Assembly (NCBI GenBank): GCA_026705925.1
Contig: JAPOZT010000034.1
Location: 62,001 to 126,000 of the forward strand
DNA length: 64,000 nt
Reading direction: 5' to 3'
Origin: Gemmatimonadota bacterium
GTDB taxonomy: Bacteria; JAAXHH01
The translations under genes were made by a program, and so were the position numbers. The notes beneath the pieces are model-generated. The model had not been told where the DNA came from, made no database searches, and was given only the letters and a program-made list of their open reading frames with translations. Positions 8,640 to 18,073 of the stretch are shown in pieces (position 1 is the first letter of the stretch; each line of letters opens with the position of its first letter).

Positions 8640-9395
8640 TCACGGAGCGTCCAGGGCCGCCATGATCAGGGCCAGGCCAGCGATGGCCGCCGTGTCGGAC
8701 CTCAGACGCGAGCGTCCCAGGGATACCGTCACCATGCCCGCTTCACGGGCCATGGCGATCTCCTCACTGGAGAAACCCCCCTCGGGGCCGATCATCAGCA
8801 GGATGCGCCTTGCCTTCGCATTTAGGCCGGCCGCGAGGCCCGGCCGCCTATTTACTTCCTCTTCCCAGGCGATGAGGGCCAGATCGTAGGATGACGCGGT
8901 TCCCACGACGTCCTCCATGCTCGTGACCGGCTCGATCCGGGGCAACCGGGCGCGCAGCGACTGCTTCATCGCGCTCAGGGCGATGCGCCGCCAGCGGTCC
9001 AGCCGTTGACCGGCCGGTCCATCGGACGGTCCGGAGGCCGGTCTGCCGCCCGCCACCGTCCGGGCGCTGCGCATGGGGAGGATGGCGGAAACGCCGAGTT
9101 CCGTGGCCTTCTCGACGACGGTGTCCAGCCGCGTCCCCTTGAGCAGCGCCGGCGCGAGCGTGACTTCGGGCGATTCCGTCTCACGGTCTCGCCGGCGGTC
9201 CCGGATCTCGATTACAATCTCCGGCTTCATGCGAACGAGCACGCCGTCGTAGATCCAGCCTTCGCCGTCCACGAACTGCACGGCGTCGCCCGGTTTCTTT
9301 CGCAATGCGCGGGCCAGGTGATGCTGTTCGTCCTTGTCGGCAACGAAGGCCGAATTCCCGGTGATCCGTTCCGGGGGCACGTAGCTGAATTCCAT
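8640..9395 (-). CDS. rsmE: 16S rRNA (uracil1498-N3)-methyltransferase RsmE
   Basis: RsmE methylates N3 of U1498 in 16S rRNA using S-adenosylmethionine. The 251-residue protein has an N-terminal PUA-like RNA-binding domain and a C-terminal SPOUT (trefoil knot) domain. The knot motifs are LMIGPEGGFSSEE and LGRSRLRSDTAA, both intact. The length is normal. It follows prmA on the same strand, the order found in many dnaJ operons. Confidence 0.96.
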   Translation of the reverse strand: MEFSYVPPERITGNSAFVADKDEQHHLARALRKKPGDAVQFVDGEGWIYDGVLVRMKPEIVIEIRDRRRDRETESPEVTLAPALLKGTRLDTVVEKATELGVSAILPMRSARTVAGGRPASGPSDGPAGQRLDRWRRIALSAMKQSLRARLPRIEPVTSMEDVVGTASSYDLALIAWEEEVNRRPGLAAGLNAKARRILLMIGPEGGFSSEEIAMAREAGMVTVSLGRSRLRSDTAAIAGLALIMAALDAP

Positions 9396-9455
9396 CCATT
9401 CCGCCGATCATGGCTTGCCGTTCTGCCCGTTACCGGAACGGCCGGTCGCTATATG

Positions 9456-10415
9456 TCAGGTCGCCATCTGTCCGGTCGCCGGCTCGGCCACGCCGGCCCA
9501 CCAGAGGCCCTGGGTCTCCCGCTCAAGCAGCGTAAATCCCCCGCTGGCCAGCGAAGCTTCAAATGATTCGGCTTCCTCGATGAGCAGACCGGACAGGATC
9601 AGTTCGCCTGCGGGGTGAAGGCAGGCTGTGAATCCGGGAAGCATTGCGGTCAGGCTGGCCGCGCTGATATTGGAGACCACGATCCGGTAGCGGCCGTCCA
9701 CCGCGGGATGATCCAGGCGGCCGGCATGTACGTCGACCCGGCCGGCCACTCCGTTCAGCCGGGCGTTCTCCCGTGCGTTACCGATGGTTTCGGGATCGAT
9801 ATCGATACCCGTCGCCCGGGAGGCGCCCAGGAGTACCGCGGCGATGGAGAGCACGCCGGAACCCGATCCCACGTCGAGCACCCGGTCTCCCGGCCTGATC
9901 CGCTTTTCCAGTTGCCGCAGGCACAGTTGCGTGGTCTCGTGGCCGCCCGTGCCGAATCCGGTGCCCGGGTTGATCCGGACCACGAGCGGTCGGTCGGGGC
10001 GGGGCGCATCGGACTGGGACGGATCGGACTGGTGTGGTGTGGACCGATGCGCATCGGACTGGGGCACCTCGGCCCAGGGCGGGGCGACTATGAGCCCTTC
10101 CGAGATCCGGACGGGCCCCACCTGCGCTTTCCATTTCCCGGTCCAGTCGTCTTCGGAAACCTTCCGCGTAGAGATCCGGCATGGACCTTCCGCCAAGCCC
10201 AGGTTGCGAAGTGCTTCCCACAGCCGGGTGATCCGGTCAAGTTTTTCGTTTACTTCGGGCCGGTCGGGCCAGAAGCCCGTCACACGATCGGATGCGCCGG
10301 TACGTTTGCCCCCGGATTGCAGGACGCCGCTGGAACCCAGTTCCCAGAACGCGTTGACGATCGCTTCTTCGGTTTCGGGCGAGATGTCTAAAGTGACTTC
10401 AACCCAGTGGCGCAT
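9456..10415 (-). CDS. prmA: Ribosomal protein L11 methyltransferase PrmA
   Basis: PrmA trimethylates ribosomal protein uL11. The 319-residue protein starts MRHWVEVTLDISPE, the N-terminal substrate-recognition domain. Its methyltransferase core shows GTGFGTGGHETT, then the SAM-binding VLDVGSGSGVLSIAA and the NPPY-like VVSNISAA. Between the two domains is an insert of about 25 residues built from repeated Gln-Ser-Asp units, longer than usual. It lies 50 bases after dnaJ, consistent with one operon. Confidence 0.95.
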   Translation of the reverse strand: MRHWVEVTLDISPETEEAIVNAFWELGSSGVLQSGGKRTGASDRVTGFWPDRPEVNEKLDRITRLWEALRNLGLAEGPCRISTRKVSEDDWTGKWKAQVGPVRISEGLIVAPPWAEVPQSDAHRSTPHQSDPSQSDAPRPDRPLVVRINPGTGFGTGGHETTQLCLRQLEKRIRPGDRVLDVGSGSGVLSIAAVLLGASRATGIDIDPETIGNARENARLNGVAGRVDVHAGRLDHPAVDGRYRIVVSNISAASLTAMLPGFTACLHPAGELILSGLLIEEAESFEASLASGGFTLLERETQGLWWAGVAEPATGQMAT

Positions 10416-10465
10416 AGGCGAGGATCGGGCGGATGCGGGTCGGAGTTAGCGTGTTCGCAGCGGCT

Positions 10466-11617
10466 TCAGTCGCCGAAAAGTTCGTCCCGGATCCGATTGA
10501 AGAATCCCCGGTCGTTTTCCGGTGTCTTCCCGCTTTGCAGGCGGGACAACTCCTCGTACAGTTCCTTTTCCCGTCCGGTGAGTTCGGTGGGCGTCCATAC
10601 GATGACCTTCACGAGTTGGTCGCCCTGTCCGTACCCGTTGAGATGGGGCATGCCCTTGCCCCGCAGCCGGAACACCTTGCCGAACTGGGTACCGGGGGGG
10701 ATGGTGAGACGGACTTTGCCCGAGAGGGTCGGGACTTCGACCTGGTCGCCCAGGGCCGCCTGGCTGAAGCTGAGCGGCAGGACGTAGATGACGTCGTCCT
10801 CCTGCCGTTCGAAGAACTCGTGGTGCTCCTGTTCGATGACGACGAGCACGTCGCCCGCCGGTCCACTGCGGATCCCCGCGTGGCCCTGGCCCTGGAGGCG
10901 CATGTAGTTCCCGTCGCCGGCACCGGTCGGGATATCCACCTTGAGCGTAACCGTCTTCATCTGCCTGCCCTGCCCCTCGCACGCGCTGCAGGGCCGGTCG
11001 ATGATCTTCCCCTGCCCGTGGCAGTTCGGGCAGGTCGTCACGTTCATCACGACGCCGAACAGGGAGGACGCGCGCTGCTGCACCTGGCCCTGCCCGTGGC
11101 AGGTGGGACAGGTCCTCACGCCGTCCCGGTCGGCGGCGCCGATGCCGCCGCAGCTTTCGCAGGGCACGTAACGCTTGATGCGAATCGTCTTGCTGACGCC
11201 CTGGGCCAGTTCCTCCAGGGTCAGCTTGAGGTTTACCCGCAGATCCTCGCCGCGGTTGCTTGCCCTTCCACGGGTCCGCCCGCCGAAGAGGTCGCCGAAT
11301 ATGCCGCCCCCGAACAGGTTCCCCAGGATGTCCTCGAAGTCGCCGGCGTGGGAAAAGTCCGCCCACTGGAAGCCGCCCGAACCGAAGTCGCTGGCCACGC
11401 CCTGGTGGCCGAACCGGTCGTACCGCGTGCGCTTGTCCGGATCGCTGAGCACTTCGTAGGCTTCGGCGGCCGTCTTGAATTTCTCTTCCGCCGCCTTGTC
11501 GTCCGGGTTCCGGTCCGGATGATACTGCATGGCCAGCTTCCGGTACGCCTTCTTGATTTCGTCCTCGGATGCCGAGCGCGCCACGCCTAGGGTATCGTAG
11601 TAGTCCTGTTTGTTCAT
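10466..11617 (-). CDS. dnaJ: Chaperone DnaJ
   Basis: DnaJ is the Hsp40 co-chaperone that delivers substrates to DnaK and stimulates its ATPase. The 383-residue protein is a complete type I DnaJ. The J domain contains YHPDRNPDD with the HPD triad near residue 33. A Gly/Phe-rich linker follows. Four zinc-binding CxxCxG motifs are visible (CESCGG, CPTCHG, CPNCHG, CSACEG), then the C-terminal substrate-binding domains. It follows grpE after only 20 bases. The usual dnaK gene is not between them, so DnaK must be encoded elsewhere. Confidence 0.98.
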   Translation of the reverse strand: MNKQDYYDTLGVARSASEDEIKKAYRKLAMQYHPDRNPDDKAAEEKFKTAAEAYEVLSDPDKRTRYDRFGHQGVASDFGSGGFQWADFSHAGDFEDILGNLFGGGIFGDLFGGRTRGRASNRGEDLRVNLKLTLEELAQGVSKTIRIKRYVPCESCGGIGAADRDGVRTCPTCHGQGQVQQRASSLFGVVMNVTTCPNCHGQGKIIDRPCSACEGQGRQMKTVTLKVDIPTGAGDGNYMRLQGQGHAGIRSGPAGDVLVVIEQEHHEFFERQEDDVIYVLPLSFSQAALGDQVEVPTLSGKVRLTIPPGTQFGKVFRLRGKGMPHLNGYGQGDQLVKVIVWTPTELTGREKELYEELSRLQSGKTPENDRGFFNRIRDELFGD

Positions 11618-11637
11618 CTTCCACTGGTCCCCGGCGT

Positions 11638-12465
11638 CTAGTTGCCGTCGTGGTTTTCCGTTTCCGCCTGGTCTGTCTGATCCGCCGAATTCGCCGGTGA
11701 TTTCGCCGGTGCGCGCGTCACGATGACCTTGGCCGCGCGCAGGACCTTCTCATTCAGTGTATACCCTTTTTCGACCACGTTGATCACGGTGTCGGCCGGA
11801 TGTTCTTCGTTTTCTACGGCCATGACGGCTTCGTGACGCGTGGGATCGAAGGGCGTTCCCTCCGCCGCGATCTCCTTCATCCCCGCTCTCTCCATTTTCT
11901 CCAGGAATTGCTGGCGGATCATTTCGAAACCCTGGGCGAAGGACCGGGTTTCATCGGAGGTCTGCGGAGCCTGGAGGGCCCGTTCGATGTTGTCGAGGAT
12001 GGGCAGCAGCTCGGTGATCAGCGATTCACCCGCGTTCTTTACCAGCGCGGTGAACTCGCGGCCGGTCCGTTTCTTGTAGTTGTCGAACTCCGCAGCCAGC
12101 CGTACCAGGCGTTCCTTGTAACGCAGGACCTCCTCGGCCAGCCTGGCCTGTTCATCCTCATCCTCATCGACCGGAACGCCATCCGATGGCTCTCCGGATT
12201 CCGCTTCGGTGCCGGACGCGGGCTCACCGGACGGATCTTCCGCCTCGGCCGTTGAGTTTTCGCTGGCTGCGGGGTCCGCCCCGGCGGCGGCATCCTCCAC
12301 GGTCGCGGGATCCGCCCCGGCCGTCGTTCCGTTACCCGAATCGGCGCCATGGTTCGCCCCGGCATCGGAATCGCTTTCCTCCGCCGTGGCCCCGGTCACC
12401 TCGGTTGCGTCACCGGCTGACGCCGCAGACTCGAGTGTGGCTTCCTCTTCCTTGCCCATAACCAC
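11638..12465 (-). CDS. grpE: Nucleotide exchange factor GrpE
   Basis: GrpE releases ADP from DnaK. The conserved part, from about residue 105, shows the long helix ([17 protein letters not shown]) and the C-terminal beta domain ([19 protein letters not shown]). In front is an acidic, low-complexity extension of about 100 residues rich in Glu, Ala, Asp and Gly, longer than in most GrpE proteins (about 200 residues total). GTG at 12465 lies six bases after AGGAGG; an ATG two codons later is an alternative. It is the second gene after hrcA. Confidence 0.95.
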   Translation of the reverse strand: MVMGKEEEATLESAASAGDATEVTGATAEESDSDAGANHGADSGNGTTAGADPATVEDAAAGADPAASENSTAEAEDPSGEPASGTEAESGEPSDGVPVDEDEDEQARLAEEVLRYKERLVRLAAEFDNYKKRTGREFTALVKNAGESLITELLPILDNIERALQAPQTSDETRSFAQGFEMIRQQFLEKMERAGMKEIAAEGTPFDPTRHEAVMAVENEEHPADTVINVVEKGYTLNEKVLRAAKVIVTRAPAKSPANSADQTDQAETENHDGN

Positions 12466-12661
12466 CTCAAACCTCCTGTCACTTCGCCGGACTTGAGTTC
12501 GGACGTCCGTTTTCCGTTCTGCCCGTTCAGTCCAATCGACCCGCTCTACCCGTTCTGCCTGTTCCGCGTTGTCCGCCAGGAACTTCCCAGCCTATCAAAA
12601 CGAAGCGGGCGTGATCGCTCACGTCCGCTGGTATACCGGTCCGGCAGGAAATCGCCGGGAC

Positions 12662-13693
12662 TCACGCGAATATCGTATTCAGGTACCTCGCCGTGTACCC
12701 GACGACGGACATCAGCCGCGCGTAGGGCATGCGGGTCGGGCCGATCACCCCGATAACGCCCGTCGTGTCGCCGATTCTGTAGGTCGAAGTCACCACGCTG
12801 CACGAAGTTACTTCGCGCTGACCGTTCTCGCGCCCGATGGTGACGGCGATCCGGTTGTCGTGATGGCGCTCGCTCAGCCAGTGTGCCACCGTCTGCTTGT
12901 GTTCGAGAAACTGCAGCAGCGACGAAAGCTTCGTGTAGTCCGTCACGAACTCCGGTTGCGACACGATATAGGTCGTGCCGCCGATATGGGTTTTCTCGTT
13001 TTCCTCGAAATCGAAGAGATACTCGCTGTACTGGATGAACAGCTGCACGATCTTCCGCCTGGACTGCGGTGCGTCGTCCAGGCGTTCGTCGAGCTGGCCC
13101 TGGATCTCCCTGAGGGAACAGCCGGACAGCCGCTCGTTCAGGAACCAGCTCGCGCTGTCGAGCCGGTCTTTGGGGATGTCGGCATCAAGTTCGGCGACGA
13201 TGCTCCTGACCATTCCGGAAGCGAGGGTCAGCACCAGCAGCACCTTGCGGCGGGCGACCGGGATCAACTCAACCCGTTCGAGCCTGCCGTCGTTCAGCTT
13301 CGGCGCCAGCGCCACGCCGACTTCCTTGCATACGAGGCCGAGAATATGCGCGGTATGGCTCAGCAGCTCCTGCACGCTGAGCCAGTCGTTCTCCAGTTCG
13401 AGATGGATTCGCTCCCGGTCCCGCTTGTTGATGGGCCGCATGCGGAGGAGGGCATCCACGTAATACCGGTAGCCCTTGTCCGTCGGCACGCCTCCGGCGG
13501 AGGGATGAGGCCGGGTGATGTACCCCGCGTCTTCGAGGTTCACCATGGCATTGCGCACCGTCGCCGGACTGACGTCAAGCGGGCCCTGGCCGGCGATCGA
13601 ACGGGAACCGACGGGCTGGCCCGTGGACACGTGGTGTTCCACCAGGCTCCGCAGTATGTCCTTGTCCCGGTCGGTTTGAAGGGTGTATGCCAT
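12662..13693 (-). CDS. hrcA: Heat-inducible transcription repressor HrcA
   Basis: HrcA represses groE and dnaK operons by binding the CIRCE inverted repeat. The 343-residue protein has an N-terminal winged helix, with the recognition region VSPATVRNAMVNLEDAGYI, then a GAF-like dimer domain and the C-terminal GVIGVIGPTRMPYARL signature. ATG at 13693 is chosen over an upstream TTG because of a nearby AGGA and because homologues start with the winged helix. It is first in hrcA-grpE-dnaJ-prmA-rsmE and has a strong promoter upstream. No CIRCE copy is visible there, so it may not regulate its own operon. Confidence 0.95.
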   Translation of the reverse strand: MAYTLQTDRDKDILRSLVEHHVSTGQPVGSRSIAGQGPLDVSPATVRNAMVNLEDAGYITRPHPSAGGVPTDKGYRYYVDALLRMRPINKRDRERIHLELENDWLSVQELLSHTAHILGLVCKEVGVALAPKLNDGRLERVELIPVARRKVLLVLTLASGMVRSIVAELDADIPKDRLDSASWFLNERLSGCSLREIQGQLDERLDDAPQSRRKIVQLFIQYSEYLFDFEENEKTHIGGTTYIVSQPEFVTDYTKLSSLLQFLEHKQTVAHWLSERHHDNRIAVTIGRENGQREVTSCSVVTSTYRIGDTTGVIGVIGPTRMPYARLMSVVGYTARYLNTIFA

Positions 13694-13841
13694 TTCGATC
13701 CTGCGGTCAGTAAGGTCTGAAAGGAGGTCGGTCAAGGGCCGGGTCCGGAAGCGGCGAAGTCCGCTTGCGATCCCCCGCCGGAACTGCGCTGCCCCGCGCC
13801 GGCCCCGGGGCGGGCGGCCGCGCGTAAAAAACTGACTTCTT

Positions 13842-13870
13842 TATTTACGAATCGCACCTGTCGATGTCAA
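13842..13870 (-). promoter_or_regulatory. Promoter of the hrcA-grpE-dnaJ operon
   Basis: On the minus strand a perfect TTGACA (13865-13870) is followed after 17 bases by TAAATA (13842-13847). It points to hrcA, leaving a leader of about 140 bases. It looks like a vegetative promoter; no heat-shock sigma signature or CIRCE was seen. Confidence 0.75.
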
Positions 13871-13926
13871 GCGAAAAGCAGGGCGGAAGGGACGCCTTTC
13901 CCCCGGGCACGCAATGACTTTTACTT

Positions 13927-13955
13927 GACTGCGGGGTACGCCTCGGCTATATTCC
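13927..13955 (+). promoter_or_regulatory. Promoter of the phosphatidyltransferase gene
   Basis: TTGACT (13927-13932) and TATATT (13950-13955) are separated by exactly 17 bases and point to the gene starting at 14091. The predicted transcript start is near 13962. Confidence 0.75.
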
Positions 13956-14090
13956 CGCAACATGTTTCCGGCAAAGAAAACCCTCGCCGGGTTCCGTCCG
14001 TCGACCCGGTTGCGCGGAGCGCCGCAAGGCGGGGTAAGACGGAGCCGATAGCAGGCGGGAACGCGCCGCGGCCCGATGCGGGAGTTTGCC

Positions 14091-14690
14091 ATGCTGAGTT
14101 CGAAAGTGAAGTCATGGTACGTGAACATGCTGGGCCCCTTCGTCCGTACGTCCGTGCGATTCGGGATACATCCCAACGCGCTGACCCTGATCGGCTTCGG
14201 GATCACCCTGGTCTCGGCCTGTCTCTTCGGACTCGGCGCTTTCAGGTGGGCGGGCCTGGTCATGTTTGTCGGCGGCAGCTGCGACGTACTGGACGGGCAT
14301 CTCGCCCGGGAGACGGGCACCCGAAGCACCTTCGGAGCGCTCCTCGATTCCACGCTGGACCGCTACGCTGAAATCGCCGTATTCATCGGCATCATCGCCT
14401 TCTATCTCTTCAACGCGGCAGACAGCGCGTTGAACGCCTACTGGGTGCTGGCGTCCGTGATGGCGATCAGCGGGTCCCTGATGGTCAGTTACGTCCGCGC
14501 CCGTGCGGAGGGACTCGGCCAGGAATGCACCGTGGGACTCATGCAGCGGCCTGAACGGATCGTCTGCCTCGGACTGGGCGCGCTGCTCGGGGAAACGTAC
14601 CTGCCCGTCGCACTGGTCCTGATAGCCGTGGTGTCGAACTTCACGGCCATCACCCGACTGTTCCACATACGCAGGACATCGAAGGGGTGA
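14091..14690 (+). CDS. CDP-alcohol phosphatidyltransferase
   Basis: This inner-membrane enzyme family joins a CDP-diacylglycerol (or another CDP-alcohol) to an alcohol head group in phospholipid synthesis. The 199-residue protein has several hydrophobic segments and a complete family signature, DGHLARETG followed by GALLDSTLD, giving the D-G-x2-A-R-x8-G-x3-D-x3-D pattern. The product could be phosphatidylinositol-phosphate or phosphatidylglycerol-phosphate; sequence does not decide. ATG at 14091 follows GGGAG by six bases; an ATG five codons earlier is possible. It has its own promoter. Confidence 0.92.
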   Translation: MLSSKVKSWYVNMLGPFVRTSVRFGIHPNALTLIGFGITLVSACLFGLGAFRWAGLVMFVGGSCDVLDGHLARETGTRSTFGALLDSTLDRYAEIAVFIGIIAFYLFNAADSALNAYWVLASVMAISGSLMVSYVRARAEGLGQECTVGLMQRPERIVCLGLGALLGETYLPVALVLIAVVSNFTAITRLFHIRRTSKG

Positions 14691-14807
14691 GGAAGGTCCC
14701 GGGATCCGGGAAAACCCCGGCGCGCGGGAAAACGGGAGGCGGACCGTCGTCCCTTGACGCGGTTCCGAACGCGAAGCGTAGCGGCTTACGCCACAGGAGT
14801 TGGTTTC

Positions 14808-16490
14808 ATGTGGGCTAATAACAGGAAAATCACCCTGGCCTTGCTGGTTTTTGTCGGTCTGCTGGGGGCCGTATGGATCATCAGGCAGGACCGGGCGCAG
14901 GCGGTCGGCGATCAGCAGTACGACCTGAAACTGCTTCAGCAGGTCGTGGAACGCATCCGCGCCAAGTACGTGGACGATCTGAACGAAGGAGAAGCGTACG
15001 ACGCGGCCATCAAAGGCATGCTCGGCACGCTCGATCCCTATACGGAGTTCCTGGAGAAGAAGCAGAGCGACGAGATGAAAATGATGCAGATCCAGGGGAA
15101 GTACGGTGGATTGGGCATCAGGATTCAGAAGCAGGAGAACGCCCTGGTCGTCGTGGCGCTGTTCGACGATACGCCGGCCTTCGAAGTCGGCCTGCAGACC
15201 GGCGACCGCATCGTGCGCATCGAGGAATCCTCCACGGCCGACATCGACGTGTCGCAGGCAGCGGACCTCCTCCGGGGAAGTCCCGGGACTTCCGTGAAGA
15301 TCTCGGTCAGCAGGGATGGCGAGGACGCGTTCATCGACTTCACGGTAACGCGGGCCATCATCACCATACCCGTGGTTCCTTACGTGGGCATGCTGGAAGG
15401 CGGTACCGGCTACATCAAGCTGAACCAGTTTACCGAAGACGCCTCCATGCAGGTGGAACAGGCGTTGAAGCAGCTTCAGGCGCAGGGCGCCGGCGGGTAT
15501 CTGCTGGATCTGCGGGGCAACCCGGGGGGCTTGTTGGAGCAGGCCGTGGACGTAGCCGGGAAGTTCCTGCCGGAGGACCGTCTTATCGTGTACACGATGG
15601 GCAGGCCCGGTTCGGATCAGCGGTCGTACCACGCGCCGGAATCCTACACGCTGGAGGACGCGCCGCTGGTGGTGCTCGTCGACCGGTACAGCGCCAGCGC
15701 GTCCGAGATCGTCGCCGGAGCGATCCAGGACTGGGACCGCGGCGTCGTGGCCGGCCAGCCGACCTTCGGCAAGGCTTCGGTGCAGCAGATATTCCCCATG
15801 GACCAGGGGACGGCCCTGAAGATCACGACGGCGAGGTACTACACACCGAGCGGCAGGCTCATCCAGAAGACCGGGGAGCGCCTGGACGAAAGCGGCGCGT
15901 CGGATTCCGCGATGGGTGAAACGGACGTACCCGACCGGACGTCGTACGAGACGCAAATAGGTCGGACCGTCTACGGCGGCGGCGGCATCGCGCCGGACGT
16001 CGAGATCGAGGTCCCGGCATACCCCAACCTGATCCGCGCCCTGAACAGCCAGAGCATGTTCATCAAGTTCGCCATCCACTACGTGACGAACAACCCCGTT
16101 GCGGACCAGGCGACCTTCGACGTCACGGACGAGATGATCGACGCCTTCCGCCGGTTCGTCGAGGCGCGGTCCTTCACCTACACCTCTGTAGCGGAACAGT
16201 CGCTCGACGATCTGGAAGAAATCGTTCGTGTCCGTGCGCCGACCGACGAAGTGATGGCATCGCTCGCCGACCTGCGGGGCAAACTGAACCGTCAGCGCGA
16301 ACTGGAGTACGCCAGGCACCGGGACCTGCTCGTGGCCCGCATCGGCACGGAGATCAGCGCGAAACTCTGGGGTACGGCGGGCCGCTATGCCTTCGCCGCC
16401 AGGCACGACCCCCAGATCAGGGCGTCCCTGGAGATCCTGAATGACGAACGGGAATACCGGAAGCTGCTCGGTGACGATCCCGCGGAATAG
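14808..16490 (+). CDS. S41-family carboxyl-terminal processing peptidase
   Basis: C-terminal processing proteases cut exported proteins in the periplasm. The 560-residue protein has an N-terminal membrane anchor (LALLVFVGLLGAVWII). It carries the pre-PDZ helical region, a PDZ domain (about 85-165, with GKYGGLGIRI), and the tail-specific protease core. The serine is S299 in SASASEIVAG and the lysine K322 in FGKASVQ, the Ser/Lys dyad of CtpA. A C-terminal helical extension follows the core. ATG at 14808 is chosen because AGGAG lies eight bases upstream; a TTG start 18 codons earlier would disrupt the anchor. Confidence 0.95.
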   Translation: MWANNRKITLALLVFVGLLGAVWIIRQDRAQAVGDQQYDLKLLQQVVERIRAKYVDDLNEGEAYDAAIKGMLGTLDPYTEFLEKKQSDEMKMMQIQGKYGGLGIRIQKQENALVVVALFDDTPAFEVGLQTGDRIVRIEESSTADIDVSQAADLLRGSPGTSVKISVSRDGEDAFIDFTVTRAIITIPVVPYVGMLEGGTGYIKLNQFTEDASMQVEQALKQLQAQGAGGYLLDLRGNPGGLLEQAVDVAGKFLPEDRLIVYTMGRPGSDQRSYHAPESYTLEDAPLVVLVDRYSASASEIVAGAIQDWDRGVVAGQPTFGKASVQQIFPMDQGTALKITTARYYTPSGRLIQKTGERLDESGASDSAMGETDVPDRTSYETQIGRTVYGGGGIAPDVEIEVPAYPNLIRALNSQSMFIKFAIHYVTNNPVADQATFDVTDEMIDAFRRFVEARSFTYTSVAEQSLDDLEEIVRVRAPTDEVMASLADLRGKLNRQRELEYARHRDLLVARIGTEISAKLWGTAGRYAFAARHDPQIRASLEILNDEREYRKLLGDDPAE

Positions 16491-16542
16491 AGGCGGCGGC
16501 AAACCGCCGGTAGAGACCCGGGCCACGATGTACGCGGGCTTC

Positions 16543-16624
16543 GCGAGGGTGGCGGAACTGGTATACGTGCTGGATTTAGGATCCAGTGGGGCAACCCATG
16601 GGGGTTCGACTCCCCCCCCTCGCA
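16543..16624 (+). tRNA. tRNA-Leu (anticodon TAG)
   Basis: The 82-base sequence folds as a class II tRNA with a long variable arm. The acceptor GCGAGGG pairs with CCCTCGC, with discriminator A. The anticodon stem CTGGA/TCCAG encloses loop TTTAGGA, giving anticodon UAG. The T-loop is TTCGACT. It lies between the S41 peptidase and tig, on the same strand. Confidence 0.95.
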
Positions 16625-16672
16625 TCTTGCCCGGGGTTTTGTCGCAGGCCCCGGGTCCCGGGCGCTTTTCCG

Positions 16673-16701
16673 TTGACACACCACCCCCTCCACGGTTAAT
16701 T
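16673..16701 (+). promoter_or_regulatory. Candidate promoter for tig-clpP-clpX-lon
   Basis: A perfect TTGACA (16673-16678) is followed after 17 bases by TTAATT (16696-16701), a fair -10. It lies about 105 bases before tig. Confidence 0.6.
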
Positions 16702-16813
16702 ACGACGGCTTGACGAACGGCGGCCGCGACGGTGCGGACCGGCGGCCGGTTTATTCGGCGCGGACAGGTCCACGCGGTGCCGAACGGTATATACAGCACA
16801 GGGAGCAAATGGC

Positions 16814-18061
16814 TTGAACTACACGGTTTCCGAACCCAAACCCTGGAAACGTGTCCTGGAGATCGAAGTGCCCTCCGACGCGATTCAATCCGAACTGAAC
16901 GAGGCCTACGCGCGTTACAGTAGAGAGGTGCGCCTTCCCGGTTTCCGCCGGGGCAAGGTGCCCATGAGCGTGCTCAAGGCGCGGCTCGGAAATGAGATCC
17001 GCGCGGAAGTGTTGGAAAAGAAGATCCCGGAGTATCTGAACAGCGCCCACGAACGCGCGGAGATCAAGCCCATCAGCCAGCCCGTGATCGAAGAGATCGA
17101 CTTCGACGAGGGACAGGACCTGAAACTACGGGCCAGCGTGGAAGTCAAGCCCGCTATCGAACTGGAACAGTACAGGGACCTGCGGGTGACCCGGCGGACC
17201 GTGAACGCGACGGACGAGGACGTGGACGAGCGGCTCGAGCGGCTGCGGGAACGCTACGCCAGTGTGGTGCGGATCGACGGGGAAGCGGAGAAGGACCACT
17301 TCATCCGGGCCGATATCCAGCACGCCGATGCCAGCGGGGTGCCGATCATCGGTCGCAAGGAGGAGAACCAGTTCTTCCAGGTCGGTTCGGGACGGCTGGG
17401 CGAGGGGTTCGATACCCAACTGGCCGGTGTCCGGGCCGAAGAGGACCGGACCGTGAAGACCGCGCTGCCGTCCGATTACCCGGACGAAAACCTGGCGGGC
17501 CAGGAAGCCTGTTTCATCGTGCACGTCCACGAGGTGCTGGAACGGCAGTTGCCGGAAGCAGATGACGATTTCGCCGTTGACATCGGCATGGAAAGCCTTG
17601 ACGCCCTGAAGCAGTCTATCCGCGAGGAGATCGAGCGGGAACCGGACCTGGAGCTGCGCAGGGACCTGGTCACGCAGATCGTGGACGCCCACGACTTCGA
17701 AGTGCCCGAATCCATGATGACGGCTTTTCTGGACCAGGTCGTCGCAGACGCGCGCCGGTCGACGCGGGACCAGGACCCGATCGACGAGAACGGCCTTCGC
17801 CAGGAGTACCGGCCGGTGGCAAACAGCCAGATCATGCGCCACCTCATCCTGGACGCCATCGCGGAGCAGGAAGGGCTGGCGGTGGAGCAGGAGGAGCTGG
17901 ACGAGCGGCTGGAGGCCGTCGCGTCAAGGGGACAGGCCTCGGTCGACCAGGTCCGCCGGCTCTTCCGGGAGAACGGGAGGCTGGACCGCATCGAAGCGGA
18001 TCTCAGGGAAGAGAAAGTCGTTGAATTCCTCGTGGAGCACGCCGACATACAAACGGAGTAG
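16814..18061 (+). CDS. tig: Trigger factor
   Basis: Trigger factor is the ribosome-bound chaperone and prolyl isomerase that meets nascent chains. The 415-residue protein begins with the ribosome-binding domain, whose signature GFRRGKVP is at residues 44-51. The middle region is a divergent FKBP-type domain (about 155-240) and the rest is the helical chaperone arm. The start must be TTG at 16814: the nearby ATG is out of frame, and GGGAG lies nine bases upstream. It is followed by clpP after 12 bases, the widespread tig-clpP-clpX order. Confidence 0.96.
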   Translation: MNYTVSEPKPWKRVLEIEVPSDAIQSELNEAYARYSREVRLPGFRRGKVPMSVLKARLGNEIRAEVLEKKIPEYLNSAHERAEIKPISQPVIEEIDFDEGQDLKLRASVEVKPAIELEQYRDLRVTRRTVNATDEDVDERLERLRERYASVVRIDGEAEKDHFIRADIQHADASGVPIIGRKEENQFFQVGSGRLGEGFDTQLAGVRAEEDRTVKTALPSDYPDENLAGQEACFIVHVHEVLERQLPEADDDFAVDIGMESLDALKQSIREEIEREPDLELRRDLVTQIVDAHDFEVPESMMTAFLDQVVADARRSTRDQDPIDENGLRQEYRPVANSQIMRHLILDAIAEQEGLAVEQEELDERLEAVASRGQASVDQVRRLFRENGRLDRIEADLREEKVVEFLVEHADIQTE

Positions 18062-18073
18062 AAGGAGCGCATC

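Larger units (their letters stand above)
13694..14090. other. Divergent intergenic region between hrcA and the phosphatidyltransferase gene
   Basis: This 397-base gap holds no convincing gene. It contains two back-to-back sigma-70-type promoters, at 13842-13870 (minus) and 13927-13955 (plus), whose -35 boxes are about 56 bases apart. Leaders of roughly 140 and 130 bases follow. I looked for the CIRCE repeat (TTAGCACTC-N9-GAGTGCTAA) and did not find it. Confidence 0.7.

Noticed and set aside
13694..13860. Search for a CIRCE operator near hrcA
   Set aside because: No TTAGCACTC/GAGTGCTAA-like inverted repeat was found by eye.
16625..16672. GC-rich inverted repeats after tRNA-Leu as a terminator
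   Set aside because: CCCGGGG/CCCCGGG can pair but no T-tract follows directly, so it is not called.
16441..16713. Open frame of 90 codons covering tRNA-Leu
   Set aside because: It contains the translated tRNA-Leu sequence (RVAELVYVLDLGSS-like), a well-known false ORF.
14112..16808. 898-codon open frame on the minus strand
   Set aside because: It is antisense to the phosphatidyltransferase and S41 peptidase genes, which carry complete family motifs; high GC creates long antisense frames.
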